A stretch of DNA of 64,000 nucleotides, from assembly GCA_027923505.1 (NCBI GenBank), contig BROI01000008.1, forward strand, positions 558,001 to 622,000, given 5' to 3'. This document shows, piece after piece, positions 32,475 through 43,506 of this stretch. Every line of letters begins with the position of its first letter. Within the stretch, counting starts at the first letter, position 1. A program made the position numbers and the translations under genes. The DNA is from Mayamaea pseudoterrestris. Taxonomy: Eukaryota; Bacillariophyta; Bacillariophyceae; Sellaphorales; Sellaphoraceae. Under the pieces are notes generated by a model that saw nothing but the letters and a program-made list of their open reading frames with translations, did no database searches and was not told the DNA's origin.

Positions 32475-32751
32475 ATAAAAGTTTCTTTCGTCTGATAGAA
32501 GGCTGCGTATTTTACTTTCTTTGTAGACATAAATCATCGGTGTTACATTCAAGTACGGTAGGTACTACCGGCATGCGGTAGCCAGAACAAGATCCAAGCA
32601 AGAGATTCGACGTCGTCATGATTCGTGACAAATCAGTCCCACAAACTTACCGCATTACTTGAAGCTGCCGAGCCGCATGTTCGTCACGAAATCATCGCGG
32701 TAAATTGCATGTTGTGGACTTGACCATTAGCACTTGCTTAACAAAACAATC

Positions 32752-33459
32752 ATGAGCGTGCAGAAGATTAGAAAGAGTGGAGGTGTAAGTGGGATATAGT
32801 TTTACTCTTGTCGACAAGATTTGCCTTTCCTGTCAATCTGTTTCGCTTAACCATTTTGGCTGCGAGTTGTTGTCGCATTCTGCATGGCTCACCTCGACTT
32901 TCTACTACTTGTTACAACATAGGCCGAGCCGGATGAATTCGAAGCTTCTGTGGCTCAGGAGCTTCTCAGTTTGGAGGTAGGATCCACTGACTTGAAGGCT
33001 TCACTCCGAGACTTGTACATAACTGCCGCTAAGGAAGTTGACTGCGGCAATGGTCGCAAAGCGATTTTGATTTACGTTCCATACAAGCTTCGCAAGGCAT
33101 TTAACAAGATCCAACTGCGACTTGTCCGAGAGCTCGAGAAGAAGTTTTCTGGCCGTCATGTGCTCATTATCGCACAGCGCACAATTCTCGGCAGCTCGTT
33201 CCGACGTAGCCAAAAGACCAAGGGCCCGCTGCCTCGGTCCCGTACCTTGACTGCCGTCCAGGACGCCATTCTGGAGGACATTGTGTACCCCACTGAAATT
33301 GTAGGCAAGCGCACGCGGGTAAAGGTCGACGGAAAGCGAATCTTGAAGATCTTTCTCGACGCAAAGGACCAGGCCAATGTTGAACCCAGATGCGAAACGT
33401 TTTCGGCTGTCTACGGCAAGCTCACCAACAAGATTGTTACGTTTCACTTTAACGCTTAA
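32752..33459 (+). CDS. RPS7: 40S ribosomal protein eS7
   Basis: A cytosolic small-subunit ribosomal protein of 189 residues. A tiny first exon (32752-32784, [11 protein letters not shown]) joins in phase 0 to 32923-33459, which starts [15 protein letters not shown]. The sequence is closely eS7: [29 protein letters not shown]-like [73 protein letters not shown] and [19 protein letters not shown]. An intron of about 138 bp right after the start is typical for ribosomal protein genes. Confidence 0.95.
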
Positions 33460-33659
33460 ATACTAATACAATTGAATGAAGCGTATGGTGCTGTTTTACC
33501 GGTAGTTTAATCTCTTTTTAACACCTGGTAGTTGTTAACGTATTTGTCACCTCGCAGGCTACTTAAGTGTAGGAATGCAATGTATAGAGCCGTAATGATT
33601 CTTGTATATATCGATTAAACATTGTCATTGCGCTATGTATACTTGCTTCATCAAAGACT

Positions 33660-34501
33660 CTAGTTCTTCTTCATCTTTGAAATGAGCGGAGCTAGGATGA
33701 CAATGAGAATGACAACGATAATTCCTCCGAGCAACAAAGTCATCTTCATGTTCTTCCAGGCCATTTGCTTTCTCAAGTCTCCCGACTTTTTCTTGAACAC
33801 TGATGCTTGCTCATTCAGTTGGTCAGACTTTTCTGCCAAGGCATCCGCTTGTTCCGTGTTTTTGAGCATGTTGGCAATGTTCGACTGCATGGAAGCCTTG
33901 ACTCCATCGACCTTTCCGAGGAGCGATGCCGCCTTGTCCACCTTGCTCAAGTCATCATACTTGGCGCAGCAATCCGTAAGAACCTTCTTCCCCTTTTTTG
34001 AAAGAGCTCCTTCCGAAGCCGTCTTGGAGTCCTTGCCAAAACTCTCCATAAATTGCGTGTAGAGGTCTTGGAGCATTTGAATGGCGACGCGAGACGGATA
34101 TCCAAGACCAGTAATGACTCCCATGCCTGCAAGAATAAAAAGAGAGCGCATCATTAAGGATGTTCCTAAAAGCACAAGTACACTAGCAAACCTGACGCAA
34201 GTTGCAACGTACAAATGCCTTCCGAATCAGCTCCATAAACGACCTGGTGTTGATCCGACTGAACAACCTTGAAACCACCAATGGTGCCTGCTTCAGACAG
34301 ACCCGAAGGCGGATCATTGGCAATTACTTTGGCAACCGCTTCGGCGTAACTCTTGTCCTTGCCTCCATACAAGGACGTTTCGTCCGTCGCAGCACCGCCA
34401 TGCGATTCGTACTGGCTCGCATGATCGTATTTGGCAAGGTTCACAGTCTTGCCCGCTTCCATTCGGTACACGAGAGCACATCGGAGCTTTTGGTCAGCCA
34501 T
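33660..34501 (-). CDS. Longin R-SNARE-like protein (VAMP7 type) with Asn at the zero layer
   Basis: Two exons (34501-34192, 34126-33660; GTTTGC donor, TTGCAG acceptor, phase 1) give 258 residues. The N-terminal 125 residues form a longin-type domain (CALVYRMEAGKTVNLAKYD ... GICTLQLASGMGVITGLGYP). A SNARE motif follows at about 165-230, and the C-terminal anchor is MTLLLGGIIVVILIVILAPL. Order and length match VAMP7/VAMP72 vesicle SNAREs. Aligned by the stretch NIANMLKNTEQADALAEKSD with VAMP7, the conserved zero-layer Arg is Asn. Vesicle SNAREs drive fusion with endosome, vacuole or plasma membrane; the loss of Arg may change partner choice. Confidence 0.85.
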
Positions 34502-34826
34502 AATTGTAATATGTGTGGTAAAGAAGATGCGTTATAGTAATGGTGAGATCGACAGTGGTGGAAGATACACCGGCGGTTGAGGCAGTCATCCAATTTGGAG
34601 GAGAGGAAACGGATCGATGACCACGCGTGCGCGCCGCGCGTTGGGATCAAATTCTAATGTCGTATTGCGAATGAAAAGTACCAGATGAGCTATGTCATGC
34701 AATAATAAATAGTCTTCTAGCACCAGCGAGGCGACAATTGCGATAAGACTTGGAGCAGACCAATGAACATGAAATGACATTATACATTTATATACGAAAT
34801 GATTAACAGAGCTGTTCACCGTGCGT

Positions 34827-36627
34827 CTACCTTCTCTTTTTCAAATTCTTGAGGAAACCTGGAATATTGTCAGGTGGATCCAGCGACGACGGACTCGGGA
34901 TGTATGGAGCTGGTGCTGGAGCTGGAGGGCTCTCGCGCGGAGGAGTGTACTGCTGCTGCTGCTGCTGCTGTTGTTGCTGTTGTTCCTGTCGGACGTCGTT
35001 GAATTGATCCAAGGAAACGGATTCTTTTATATAATTTTCATACCCTCTCTCAGTAAATCCAGTCGCAAGGACTTACAGTTTATTAGATGAGAAGAAAGGG
35101 TTGAGGGACAATCAAAGTGACGGCGGCCGGCACTAAATATTTGACTTACCAGTGATACTAATGTTGTCGTCAAGAGTATCATCAACCAAGGCTCCAAAGA
35201 TGACGTTAGCGTCGGCCTCCACGGTCGAGTAGATAAGTCTGGGAAAATAATCATGAGAAACACGCCTGGCAAATCTTTCTACGCAAAACGCTAGGACACT
35301 TACTTTGCAGCCTGATTAACTTCGTTCAGAGAGAGGTTGGGTCCACCGCTAATGTTGAACACGACACCCTTAGCGTTGTCGATAGTGGAATCCAGCAATG
35401 GACTGGAGATTGCAGCTGCCGCGGCATCTTGTGCAGCTGTCTTGCCGGCTCCAATACCTAGACAATGTAAACACGAGATTGAGCTTATACAAGGAGGACT
35501 AGCAAAGCTACCGGATAAGCGAACGTACCGATGCCCATCAGGGCAGTTCCAGCGTTGTGCATAATTGCTCGCACATCGGCAAAATCAACATTGATGAGAC
35601 CCCTGTCGCAATATGGTTGATAATATGATGTGAGACCAGCACCAAGACTGCAATAATCGCCACATGTGCGTTCAGTCATACGTACGGTTTGACAATAATG
35701 TCACTTATACCAACGACACCCTGTCGCAATATGTCATCAGCCACAGCAAATGCGCGCTCAATCGGAGTATCATCTGGAATTATTTCAAGCAAGCGATCAT
35801 TCGAAACGATAATGACAGTGTCAACGTTATCACGCAGACGCTCAATGGCGCCAATGGCCTGTGTCATTCGTCGCTTGCCCTCAAAAGCAAAGGGCTTTGT
35901 CACGATGCCGACCGTGAGACAACCCTGCTCCCTGGCAACCTCTGCAACGACAGGAGCGGCACCAGAACCCGTACCTCCGCCCATGCCGGAAGTGACGAAA
36001 CAAAGGTCCGTTCCAGTAACACATGCTGCAATCTCCTTCCTTGATTCCTCTGCTGCGAGACGGCCAATTTCTGGATTTCCTCCAGCACCGAGTCCTCTTG
36101 TGACACTGGCGCCAATATTGAGTACTTTGGCCCCCTTAACTTTGGACCGTCCGAGTGCTTGGGCATCGGTATTCAAGGCCCAAAACTCGACGCCGCCAAC
36201 GGCTGTTTCCAACATTCTGTCGACCTGTTGATGCAAGACGGTATATGAGAATGGAACTACCGGTAGCAAAGGAGTGCTGCAAATTCCGCCTCCAACCGTA
36301 GAAAACGCGCATACGTACAGCGTTACACCCTCCTCCGCCAACGCCAATCACTTTTATTACACAAGGGCTAAGGCCTCCATCCGGCATGAGAGCCGTCGGA
36401 GAGCTGGATTGAATCAATTTGCCGCTTTGCTTGTGTCGAAACCCTGTAAACTTCCAGTGGGCCGGAGGGTTCCATGATGACGAGCTGCTGGTGCTGTCAC
36501 GGCTGATGGCCGACAACGCCGAGGCCGGTCGAAGTGTTGATCGATGTTGTCCACCATTCCATGCGGCGGCCCCTATTAAAAATGCAAGTAGAGTTATGTG
36601 TGGTTTCATTGTCAATATTGCTGCCAT
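34827..36627 (-). CDS. ftsZ: Plastid division GTPase FtsZ
   Basis: A nuclear gene for the plastid division ring protein. Six exons (36627-36319, 36224-35686, 35602-35529, 35457-35304, 35238-35150, 35071-34827) in consistent phase give 469 residues. The leader (ITLLAFLIGAAAWNGG) looks like a signal peptide. The FtsZ core is complete: IKVIGVGGGGCNAV, ALNTDAQALGRSK, the GTP-binding GGGTGSGAAPVVAEVAREQG, DDTPIERAFAVADDILRQGV, GLINVDFADVRAIM and ISITVLATGF. The C-terminal linker has a run of about a dozen glutamines and a Pro/Ala stretch, then a conserved tip DNIPGFLKNLKKRR, which suggests retained binding of membrane partners. Divergent from the zinc-ribbon plastid gene at 36868. Confidence 0.95.
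34950..34984 (+). repeat. CTG/TTG trinucleotide repeat in the ftsZ last exon
   Basis: A run of CTG and TTG triplets of about 35 bp. On the coding strand it is CAG/CAA and encodes the polyglutamine run in the FtsZ linker. Confidence 0.85.
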
Positions 36628-36745
36628 TCTCTATCGGACTGATTATCTTTGGAGCGTAGGCAACGATTTGATTTGAAAAATCCGCCCTCCATGGTCAAGG
36701 TGCGGTGTCGCCTCGTGACGTCATACGATCGCCGACTCGCTCTTC

Positions 36746-36760
36746 AAGTACCGTTACGAC
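36746..36760 (+). promoter_or_regulatory. Shared upstream motif, copy 7
   Basis: AAGTACCGTTACGAC, in the 241 bp between the starts of ftsZ (36627) and the zinc-ribbon plastid gene (36868). Thirteen bases (GTACCGTTACGAC) match the copy at 20324 exactly. Confidence 0.45.
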
Positions 36761-36867
36761 TGTGACGCAACTTGCCACGCGAAGTCTGCCGCGACCATGA
36801 GATACTGATGGTATATCTTTCGGCAACGAACGATCCGCATGCATTCGTTATCGGCATCAGTAATACC

Positions 36868-37875
36868 ATGAATCGAGTCGTCCTTGCCGCTCTGACCGTT
36901 CTATTCGTCGGCTGTAGCATTTGCGCTGGCTTTGCTCCACGGTGGCGGCTCACAGGGTTGGCACGTAATGACCCCATTTCTCACGCATTCGATTCGCCAA
37001 CATCAGTTCACTCAAAGCATATCCCGGATCCTTCGTCGCAAATTATCGATGATGGCGCTGGTCGCTTTGGATCCAGGTTTCAGCATGCAATCTCTCGACT
37101 CGACACTGTTAAGTCAGCTCGTTTGATGAAAGTTCAGACACAAGGAGTAAGCATCAAAAGTGTTTGGAACACGGCAAAAAAGGTTTGGAATCCAAGGACA
37201 TACCTTGCTGTTATATTGCTGAGCGGCTTTCGATACAAATGGTGCTTCAATTCTGTCTTTTACTGGTTGGCTGTCGCGTTTGGAGTCAAGTGGTATCGCG
37301 CCCGTTACGTTTACAAGATTCCAGTCATGGATCGTCAGCCGAATTGGAACAATGTTATCACCAGCAAGGACCAGGAGAAAGATTTGAAAGCATACACATG
37401 CAAAACTTGCGGTTCGACACTGTTCATGGCCAAGTCGAGAGAGTTTTTGTTCGAAGGCAAGACAGGTATCGGTGGTCTTGGTTGTTTCAACTGCGGTGCG
37501 TCCGGAAAAGATAACTTTGTTAGCGATCGCGATCGCATCGTCGAGGATGTCGGCGATCTGGACGACTATTTTTCGTACGAGAGGCCGTTGGACTTTGTCT
37601 CTGCTGCCGAGAGAAGAAAAGTTTTGAAGGAAGCTGGCGGTGACGAAGAGAAGGCGAATCAATTGCTAGTGGAACGATCAGCGCAGGGAGAAACGAACGC
37701 GTCGTCAGATGCATCTTCGGTTGTTGATGCTGAAATAGTTGATCCGTCGCCACCAGCCGAGTCAAGGCCACCAAAAACTAAGCCGTCACGACCTAGCAGT
37801 CCACCTAAACAGACGAAGACAGAAGACGATGTTGACGACGACGACGACATTTTGGATATATTGGATATGGACTAG
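36868..37875 (+). CDS. Plastid-targeted zinc-ribbon membrane protein
   Basis: A 335-residue protein starting at the ATG at 36868. The leader VVLAALTVLFVGCSICAGFAPRW is a signal peptide ending in a GFAP motif, the phenylalanine signal that directs proteins into red-lineage complex plastids. The body has a membrane segment (YLAVILLSGFRYKWCFNSVF) and then a zinc ribbon, CKTCG ... CFNCG, about 30 residues apart. The C-terminus is acidic and Pro/Ser-rich and ends in DDDDDILDILDMD. The domain resembles small plastid zinc-ribbon proteins of plants and algae, but no reaction is known to me. An upstream in-frame start would spoil the leader. Confidence 0.8.
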   Translation: MNRVVLAALTVLFVGCSICAGFAPRWRLTGLARNDPISHAFDSPTSVHSKHIPDPSSQIIDDGAGRFGSRFQHAISRLDTVKSARLMKVQTQGVSIKSVWNTAKKVWNPRTYLAVILLSGFRYKWCFNSVFYWLAVAFGVKWYRARYVYKIPVMDRQPNWNNVITSKDQEKDLKAYTCKTCGSTLFMAKSREFLFEGKTGIGGLGCFNCGASGKDNFVSDRDRIVEDVGDLDDYFSYERPLDFVSAAERRKVLKEAGGDEEKANQLLVERSAQGETNASSDASSVVDAEIVDPSPPAESRPPKTKPSRPSSPPKQTKTEDDVDDDDDILDILDMD

Positions 37876-37960
37876 TAGTGCTTGATCAATAAAGCTAATT
37901 AAGCTCGGTCACCAGGTTGTCTATTATACAGATTGCGTTGGTTCGCCTACTGGTTACTCA

Positions 37961-38659
37961 TTAGCCAATATGCGTTACAGAGAGCAAGCAAAACCGACAT
38001 GCTGCTGGACAATTCGATAGCATGAACAGCCTGTTGCTTTCGCATTCCCCAACAGCGGCCCAAAATGAGCACAGCTCATTTCTGTTCAAGCTAAAAGCCA
38101 CTTCCGTGAGATGTAAAGTATCATATGGCGAATATGACAGAGTGTGGACAAAATTGTGAGCCGCCGCGACGCTTGTCGAACTTACCATCGATATCGAACA
38201 GACTCGTACTCTGGCAACGCGTAGACCTCCCGCAACATGTACTCGTCCTGTTTCCTTATCACTTCTCGAATAGCATTTTGCTCTGCTTCTGAACCTAGAG
38301 TGGTAGAGTGACGATGACAAGGACAAGATGCAAAGTGTCAAGTGTCAGTGTAAAGAACATTGATTCGAACGAAGGCCACAACGAGGCATACCATCAATTC
38401 TTTGCGCTATCGCGGCACTAATGCGTTTATTGTTTTTGCGAAAGGGTCGACCGGTCTCGTCGTAGGTGAAAGGTATTTCTTCATGAGTGCAATGGAACTT
38501 GGGTTCCTTGTCCGTCGTCGCCCCAAAATTTACCGTCGACATACAATATCGTTTCTCTCGATCCTTGACCAACACCGGGACTTCCTGACCGAAAGATGAA
38601 TATACAGGGAAGGTGCATAATAGCCATAGCACAAGTTTGCGGCGACGGGTCGCCATCAT
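37961..38659 (-). CDS. Secreted ShKT-domain protein
   Basis: Three exons (38659-38392, 38294-38186, 38090-37961) give 168 residues. The start at 38659 (MMATRRRKLVLWLLCTFPVY) opens a signal peptide. The C-terminal 35 residues are a ShKT fold with six cysteines in the right order: CLNRNELCSFWAAVGECESN then RLFMLSNCPAACRFC. The acceptor at 38090 was chosen because it supplies the first cysteine; the nearer acceptor gives a stop. The central part is charged and unassigned. ShKT domains often sit behind prolyl hydroxylases or peptidases in algae; here the domain has no enzyme partner. It is probably extracellular or in the secretory pathway. Confidence 0.8.
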
Positions 38660-39010
38660 GCCTGAATGCTGGAACAAAGGTGCAGTGATGATGTTGTGCA
38701 CATTGCACATTTTGCACATCGCATCTCGCGTGACGAAATGCGATGTGGATAACTGGTAAAGCGTGAATGAATTCTACTTTTCCAGGCTGTGGCTGATCGT
38801 CATTTCGACTCTCATCACACACGAGCACCATGAGCGATTGTTGCTCTTGATGCATCGCAAAAGGTCCGGCAAAGTTGGCGCACGGATAAAGAAGCACTTA
38901 TAAAAGAGCTGCATTGCTTTTTTATTTATATTCAGTGCTTGTACGCGTCACACAACAATTGTTACTATAAACATCAACGAGTGCACCGACAAAATCCTAC
39001 CGCGTCGGAT

Positions 39011-40057
39011 ATGGACCTCATCGTCGCCGCCAATGATGTTCTGCTCTCTCCAACATTGACTCATGCTGTCGTTACGCATCCCGGAAATTTGGCTTTTAGT
39101 ATTCTGTGTCAATCTTATGCTAGCAAGTTTCCACCGAACGGTGTGCAAGTCAATGTTCACCCTGCAGCAATAGCAATTGCTGCAGAAACTCGCGAGCGAG
39201 GCGGACGCGTTATCCGACTCAAGGATCAGTCACTGGTACCAGTCGCAGTACTTTCAGACGACGAAATCATTGATCGCATTGTTTCTATTCTTGCCACCAT
39301 TCGATCTGTCAGTCGGGTGGAAGACGCCATGCAAATGAGCGTACCAGAAATAATGTTTGCGCTAAACAAGTCCATGCCATTAGTTGCAAATCCAACAGAA
39401 CCTGCCAGTTTCCCTCTCTCTTTTTGGTTCAGAGAGGAATATGACAACGAATTAGAAAGGGACTACATTGTGGTTATCGCCCCTCCGGAGCTACCCCATG
39501 GAGATGATCAAATGGAAAAGGCTGGAGCTCTTCAACCGTTGACGCCGCGGCTGCCAACTAGCTCAGATCCAGAACTAACATCCCTCAGAGCCAGCAGCAA
39601 GTCCCCGCCAAGGATTACAGGAGAGCTTATTGAAGATTCCATGCCAGATAATGCGAGCAGCGTCTTTCACCTGTTTGATCGCCGAGTCAACTTTGATCAT
39701 CACGCTGCAGATGCATCAATCTATTCGCTCTTACGCTCATGGGTGCAGGATGACCCACATCGAATGATACCGACTCCAGGAGTCGACATGAGTTGCTACG
39801 ATAGCGTCACGTTGGAGTCGCCCACAAATGACGACGTTGATGATGATGCCACTGCATGTTGTCGACACGTTCCAAGACGTCGAAAAGATGTATTAGGGAC
39901 TTTAGCTGAGGATCCTACCGCAGTACCGTCCACTGATACCATTCGCATTGGCTTCGTTAATTACGCCAAACTAATCCGCAAGCACGCAACTAATCGAATG
40001 AAACGCCGTCACGCGGAAGCTGAGGACAGTCTGCGGCGAAGGGGTATCAACTTGTAA
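39011..40057 (+). CDS. DUF6824-like domain protein
   Basis: A 348-residue single-exon protein from the ATG at 39011. The first 100 residues match the layout of the domain common in diatom proteins that begin with NDVLxG and HPGN: ANDVLLSPTLTHAVVTHPGN, ILCQSYASKF, then a basic strand RGGRVIRLKD. The Gly-rich GRGG loop usual after NDVL is replaced by SPTLT, so this is a divergent member. The rest is acidic and low in known motifs, with a basic end (KLIRKHATNRMKRRHAEAED). DUF6824 proteins are abundant in diatoms and of unknown function. Confidence 0.6.
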   Translation: MDLIVAANDVLLSPTLTHAVVTHPGNLAFSILCQSYASKFPPNGVQVNVHPAAIAIAAETRERGGRVIRLKDQSLVPVAVLSDDEIIDRIVSILATIRSVSRVEDAMQMSVPEIMFALNKSMPLVANPTEPASFPLSFWFREEYDNELERDYIVVIAPPELPHGDDQMEKAGALQPLTPRLPTSSDPELTSLRASSKSPPRITGELIEDSMPDNASSVFHLFDRRVNFDHHAADASIYSLLRSWVQDDPHRMIPTPGVDMSCYDSVTLESPTNDDVDDDATACCRHVPRRRKDVLGTLAEDPTAVPSTDTIRIGFVNYAKLIRKHATNRMKRRHAEAEDSLRRRGINL

Positions 40058-40608
40058 ATGTGTACTTGATTATAGAATCAGTAACTACCGGTATGATGAA
40101 TGATTATGATTATACTAAATGCAAACAACAGCTTTAGCTACCAATAGGTACGGCAAGCAAGTGGTTGCTTCGAAAAACCGTGCGAGGAACGAGAGAACGA
40201 CACGGAACTTCTGCCTCTACTCTTTTCGTCACAGTCATCAAATTTTGGGACATCGGACATTTCCGAGGCGACGCGCGCGCAGCCACACACATTCTATTGT
40301 TGCAACACGCGGTGCCGTTGTTCGTTTCGAACCCTTTCTCCTTGGTCCTTCCACTCTTCCAACGTTTATTGCTCCCTCAACTCGGATTGGCATGCTATAG
40401 CATTCAGAAACAGAAGGGTTGTGAAAATCCTATTCGATTGTGGCGCTACAGTAGTTTGCATCTGCTATATTGCTCGTCTTGTTCTTCTCAGCATCGTCCG
40501 TTTTAAAAATTCTCGGATTAACCAAACGCTTACACGTATCGAAGTGGAAGTGCAACAAAAGCTTTGGCATACACCAATTACCAACTGCTCTATCGATTAC
40601 ATATTATA
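40058..40608. other. Intergenic, nothing recognised
   Basis: About 550 bp before the leucine-rich-repeat gene. Only TTG-started frames of low complexity are present. I see no repeat, RNA or motif. Confidence 0.35.
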
Positions 40609-43506
40609 ATGGGAGACTCAGCTCCTGACGCTTTTATGCGACAGCTGCGACACGACACGGAGTCTAGCAGCAGCAGTAGCGAGGACGAAGACGACGACAA
40701 GCGCAAGGCAAGCCACCCTGGTAGCCATTATAACGACGAAGGTGTCATTGATCGAAGCTGGTGTGAGAAGGATAAGTTAGTATTGACTGTTGATCAAGCG
40801 AGACAAAAGGGCGGTATTGATTTCCCATGCACAAATGGGGGTGCCTATGTTAAAACTGTCGCGAACGGCCATGACCAGTCTCACGCGCCGATGGAGTTTC
40901 ATCGTTGCAGCCATCCGATGGAATTCGAACACGAAAGTGAAAATGGAGGAAAGCCCAGGTTCACGAGACAATCGGTTCTCCAAGGACTGAGTGAAGCTCT
41001 GATGCGACGATCCTTGACAAAGGTGAGATGGTGATAGTGCATGGTGCTATTATTTCCCACATGCATCCAATGTTTTGGATCTCACTTACGCATGCATGGT
41101 CCTTTCTATACTCAGATTGATTTGTCTCAACGGGGATTGCGACCTGTGGATGCTCGGCTGATAAAAATGGTGCTTGCTCAAAACACACAAATCAAAGTTC
41201 TTAAATTGGGATACAATTCTCTTGGAGACGAAGGTGTACAGATGTTGTGCCCAGCGGTTGCCGAGCACGCAACGCTTGAATCACTCGACATTGGTTTTAA
41301 TCAAGTTGGAAATATTGGTTGCAAAGCTTTGATGGATGCTATATCGGAGAATAATAGTCTGGGTGTGGCAGACGAAGATCAGCGAACTTGGACTTTGTAC
41401 CTGGCTGGTAACCTAATAGGCGAGGACGGTGCATTGTCAATTGCTGATTTAATCGCGCGACAAACTCTAGCTAAGAAATCATGCGTCGTTCGAAGGTTAT
41501 ATCTGACCGGCAATAAACTTGGTTCAACTGGGGTGAGAGCGATCGCTGAAGCAATTCTACACGATGAGCTAACACGGCGACAACAGTTACCGGAATGCCA
41601 CGAGACCGAAATGGAGATAAGCAATCATCCGTTGAACGATATAGTTGGCGGGCTCGAGGAGCTGTTTCTAGGTGGAACACACATGGGTGACGAAGGATGT
41701 AGTGCGGTGGCTCGCTTGCTGGCCCAAACGCAACATATCAAAACGTTGTCGCTGCCAAATTGCGACATTACCGACAATTTGCTATGCCAATTGGCTTCTT
41801 GTATTAAGTCGAACCGCGCCCTGCTACCACTAGAATCCTTGCATTTGTCTTTTAACCGAATTTCGTGTAGGGGTATGGAGGCACTGACGAATGCGGTATG
41901 GGCGTCCAGGTCTTTGAAGGAACTCCTGGTTGACAACAACGAAATTGGTGACTCGGGGGCGCAGCTTCTTGCGACTATAATGCCAGGCCTGAAGGGGCCG
42001 CTGGAAATATTGAATGTTGGGTTTAATAAGATTAAGTCGTCGGGCATGCGGGTTTTGATGAAGGCAGTGGCCGAATCGCGTTCGGTTCGCTCTGTGTCGG
42101 TTGCTGGTAATGCTGTGGACACGACGTCTGCCAAGTTCATTGCGTATGCTTTAGCACACAATCATTCACTGCTCTCTATATCATTAGATCACTGCTCGAT
42201 TGCGCAAGAAGGAAAGCGACAGATTGTCGCAGGGATCGTTTCGAACAGTCGCACTATGCTACGCGAAGTACGCGGTTTCGATGTTGGACCAGTCGTTGTT
42301 ACGTTGGGCTTTCCCGCCGTCATGGAACATTGGAACAATGAACATGTTGTCAACTTCATCCACGTCATGTGGGAGCGGTCAAACATTGATGAGACCGGAT
42401 CTGTGCTCGACACAATGGATCCTCTGCATTTTTTGGGGTCACCCGAGGGCGCTAATGAAGGCAGTGGCAGGGTTGGTCCTCACGAGGCAAGCGTGGTAGT
42501 AGACGTGGCGAAGAAAGCCTTCTCGTCTTTGGTAGAGGAAGGTGTGGACGTTTTTTCTCGACGACAGGGTCGAATTTATGGCTATACAGAATCTTCGCCA
42601 ATCATGCACGGCGACGACGTGAATGCAACAATCAACCCATCGACTAGTCCACAGATGAGGTCCGAATCAACCAAGAATTTGTTATCAGTGCACCCGAATA
42701 GATCGTTTGTGGCGCCACCCGAATCGTCAACGTCAAAATTGGTTGATCCGACCCGTAAGAAAAGAATAGTGGAGTGGCTTTGCGTCAATATTCAGCATTT
42801 GAATAAGCTCGGACAACGACCATTTAGTTCTGCTGAGCTGTGGAAGTTGCATCAGCATTATTTTACTCCGGTGGTTAATGAGAGTGGTGGAAAAGTCGCT
42901 CCATCTCCGAGCCCATCTGCTGACCCACTGTCGCTCGCTATGTCCAGCGTACCAGAAGTATCAATCACATCGACCAACAATGCAGGCGATACGTTTAACG
43001 ATCCCATGGACGATGAACTAACTGTTCCCAAGAGCGATCCTTCATTGAAAACCTCGCCCTTTGTTGGGATTTCACCGCTTCCGTTGCTAAAAAGAAAAGT
43101 CTCGTACCGTTTTCTGGGGGATGCCGCCATTCCTACCACGTCCCGAATAGAAATGGGCAACACTGACGAAATGCGTCATGCTTGCTCGGCTCCACCATCG
43201 CAGATTGCTTCAGTTGCCATTATGATCGAAGGGGGACCAATAAGTCACACAATGCCTTACAAAACGAAACGAGCGCGTCGAAATCGTACGCGCATTTCGT
43301 TTCTACCGAAAGTGAAAGGAAAATTGGATTCTTATCTTGACGTTTGCCACGAAAAAGCGCTTGTCACTATGCGCCAGCTTTTTTACGTTGAACATGCTAT
43401 TTTGAGTGGCCAGGTGAACCCGATTGATCCTGCTACGACTGCCAGAACGCACCTTTGTGGAAAGTTTGCACTGGATGCCGAAATGATAGTTTGTGATATG
43501 ATATAG
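40609..43506 (+). CDS. Large leucine-rich-repeat protein (NLRC3/RNI type)
   Basis: Two exons (40609-41022 and 41116-43506, phase 0) give 934 residues. The first exon is acidic and Ser-rich. From about residue 140 come a dozen ribonuclease-inhibitor-type leucine-rich repeats (IDLSQRGLRPVDARLIKMVL, LKLGYNSLGDEGVQML, LDIGFNQVGNIGCKAL, LHLSFNRISCRGMEAL, LNVGFNKIKSSGMRVL). After about residue 440 the protein is mostly disordered with Ser/Pro-rich blocks; a helical C-terminus has basic clusters (TKRARRNRTRISF). No kinase, NACHT or other catalytic domain is visible, so it is probably a scaffold or interaction protein. Confidence 0.8.

Noticed and set aside
40119-40506. Open frames before the leucine-rich-repeat gene
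   Set aside because: They lack good starts and any recognisable domain, so I treat them as chance.
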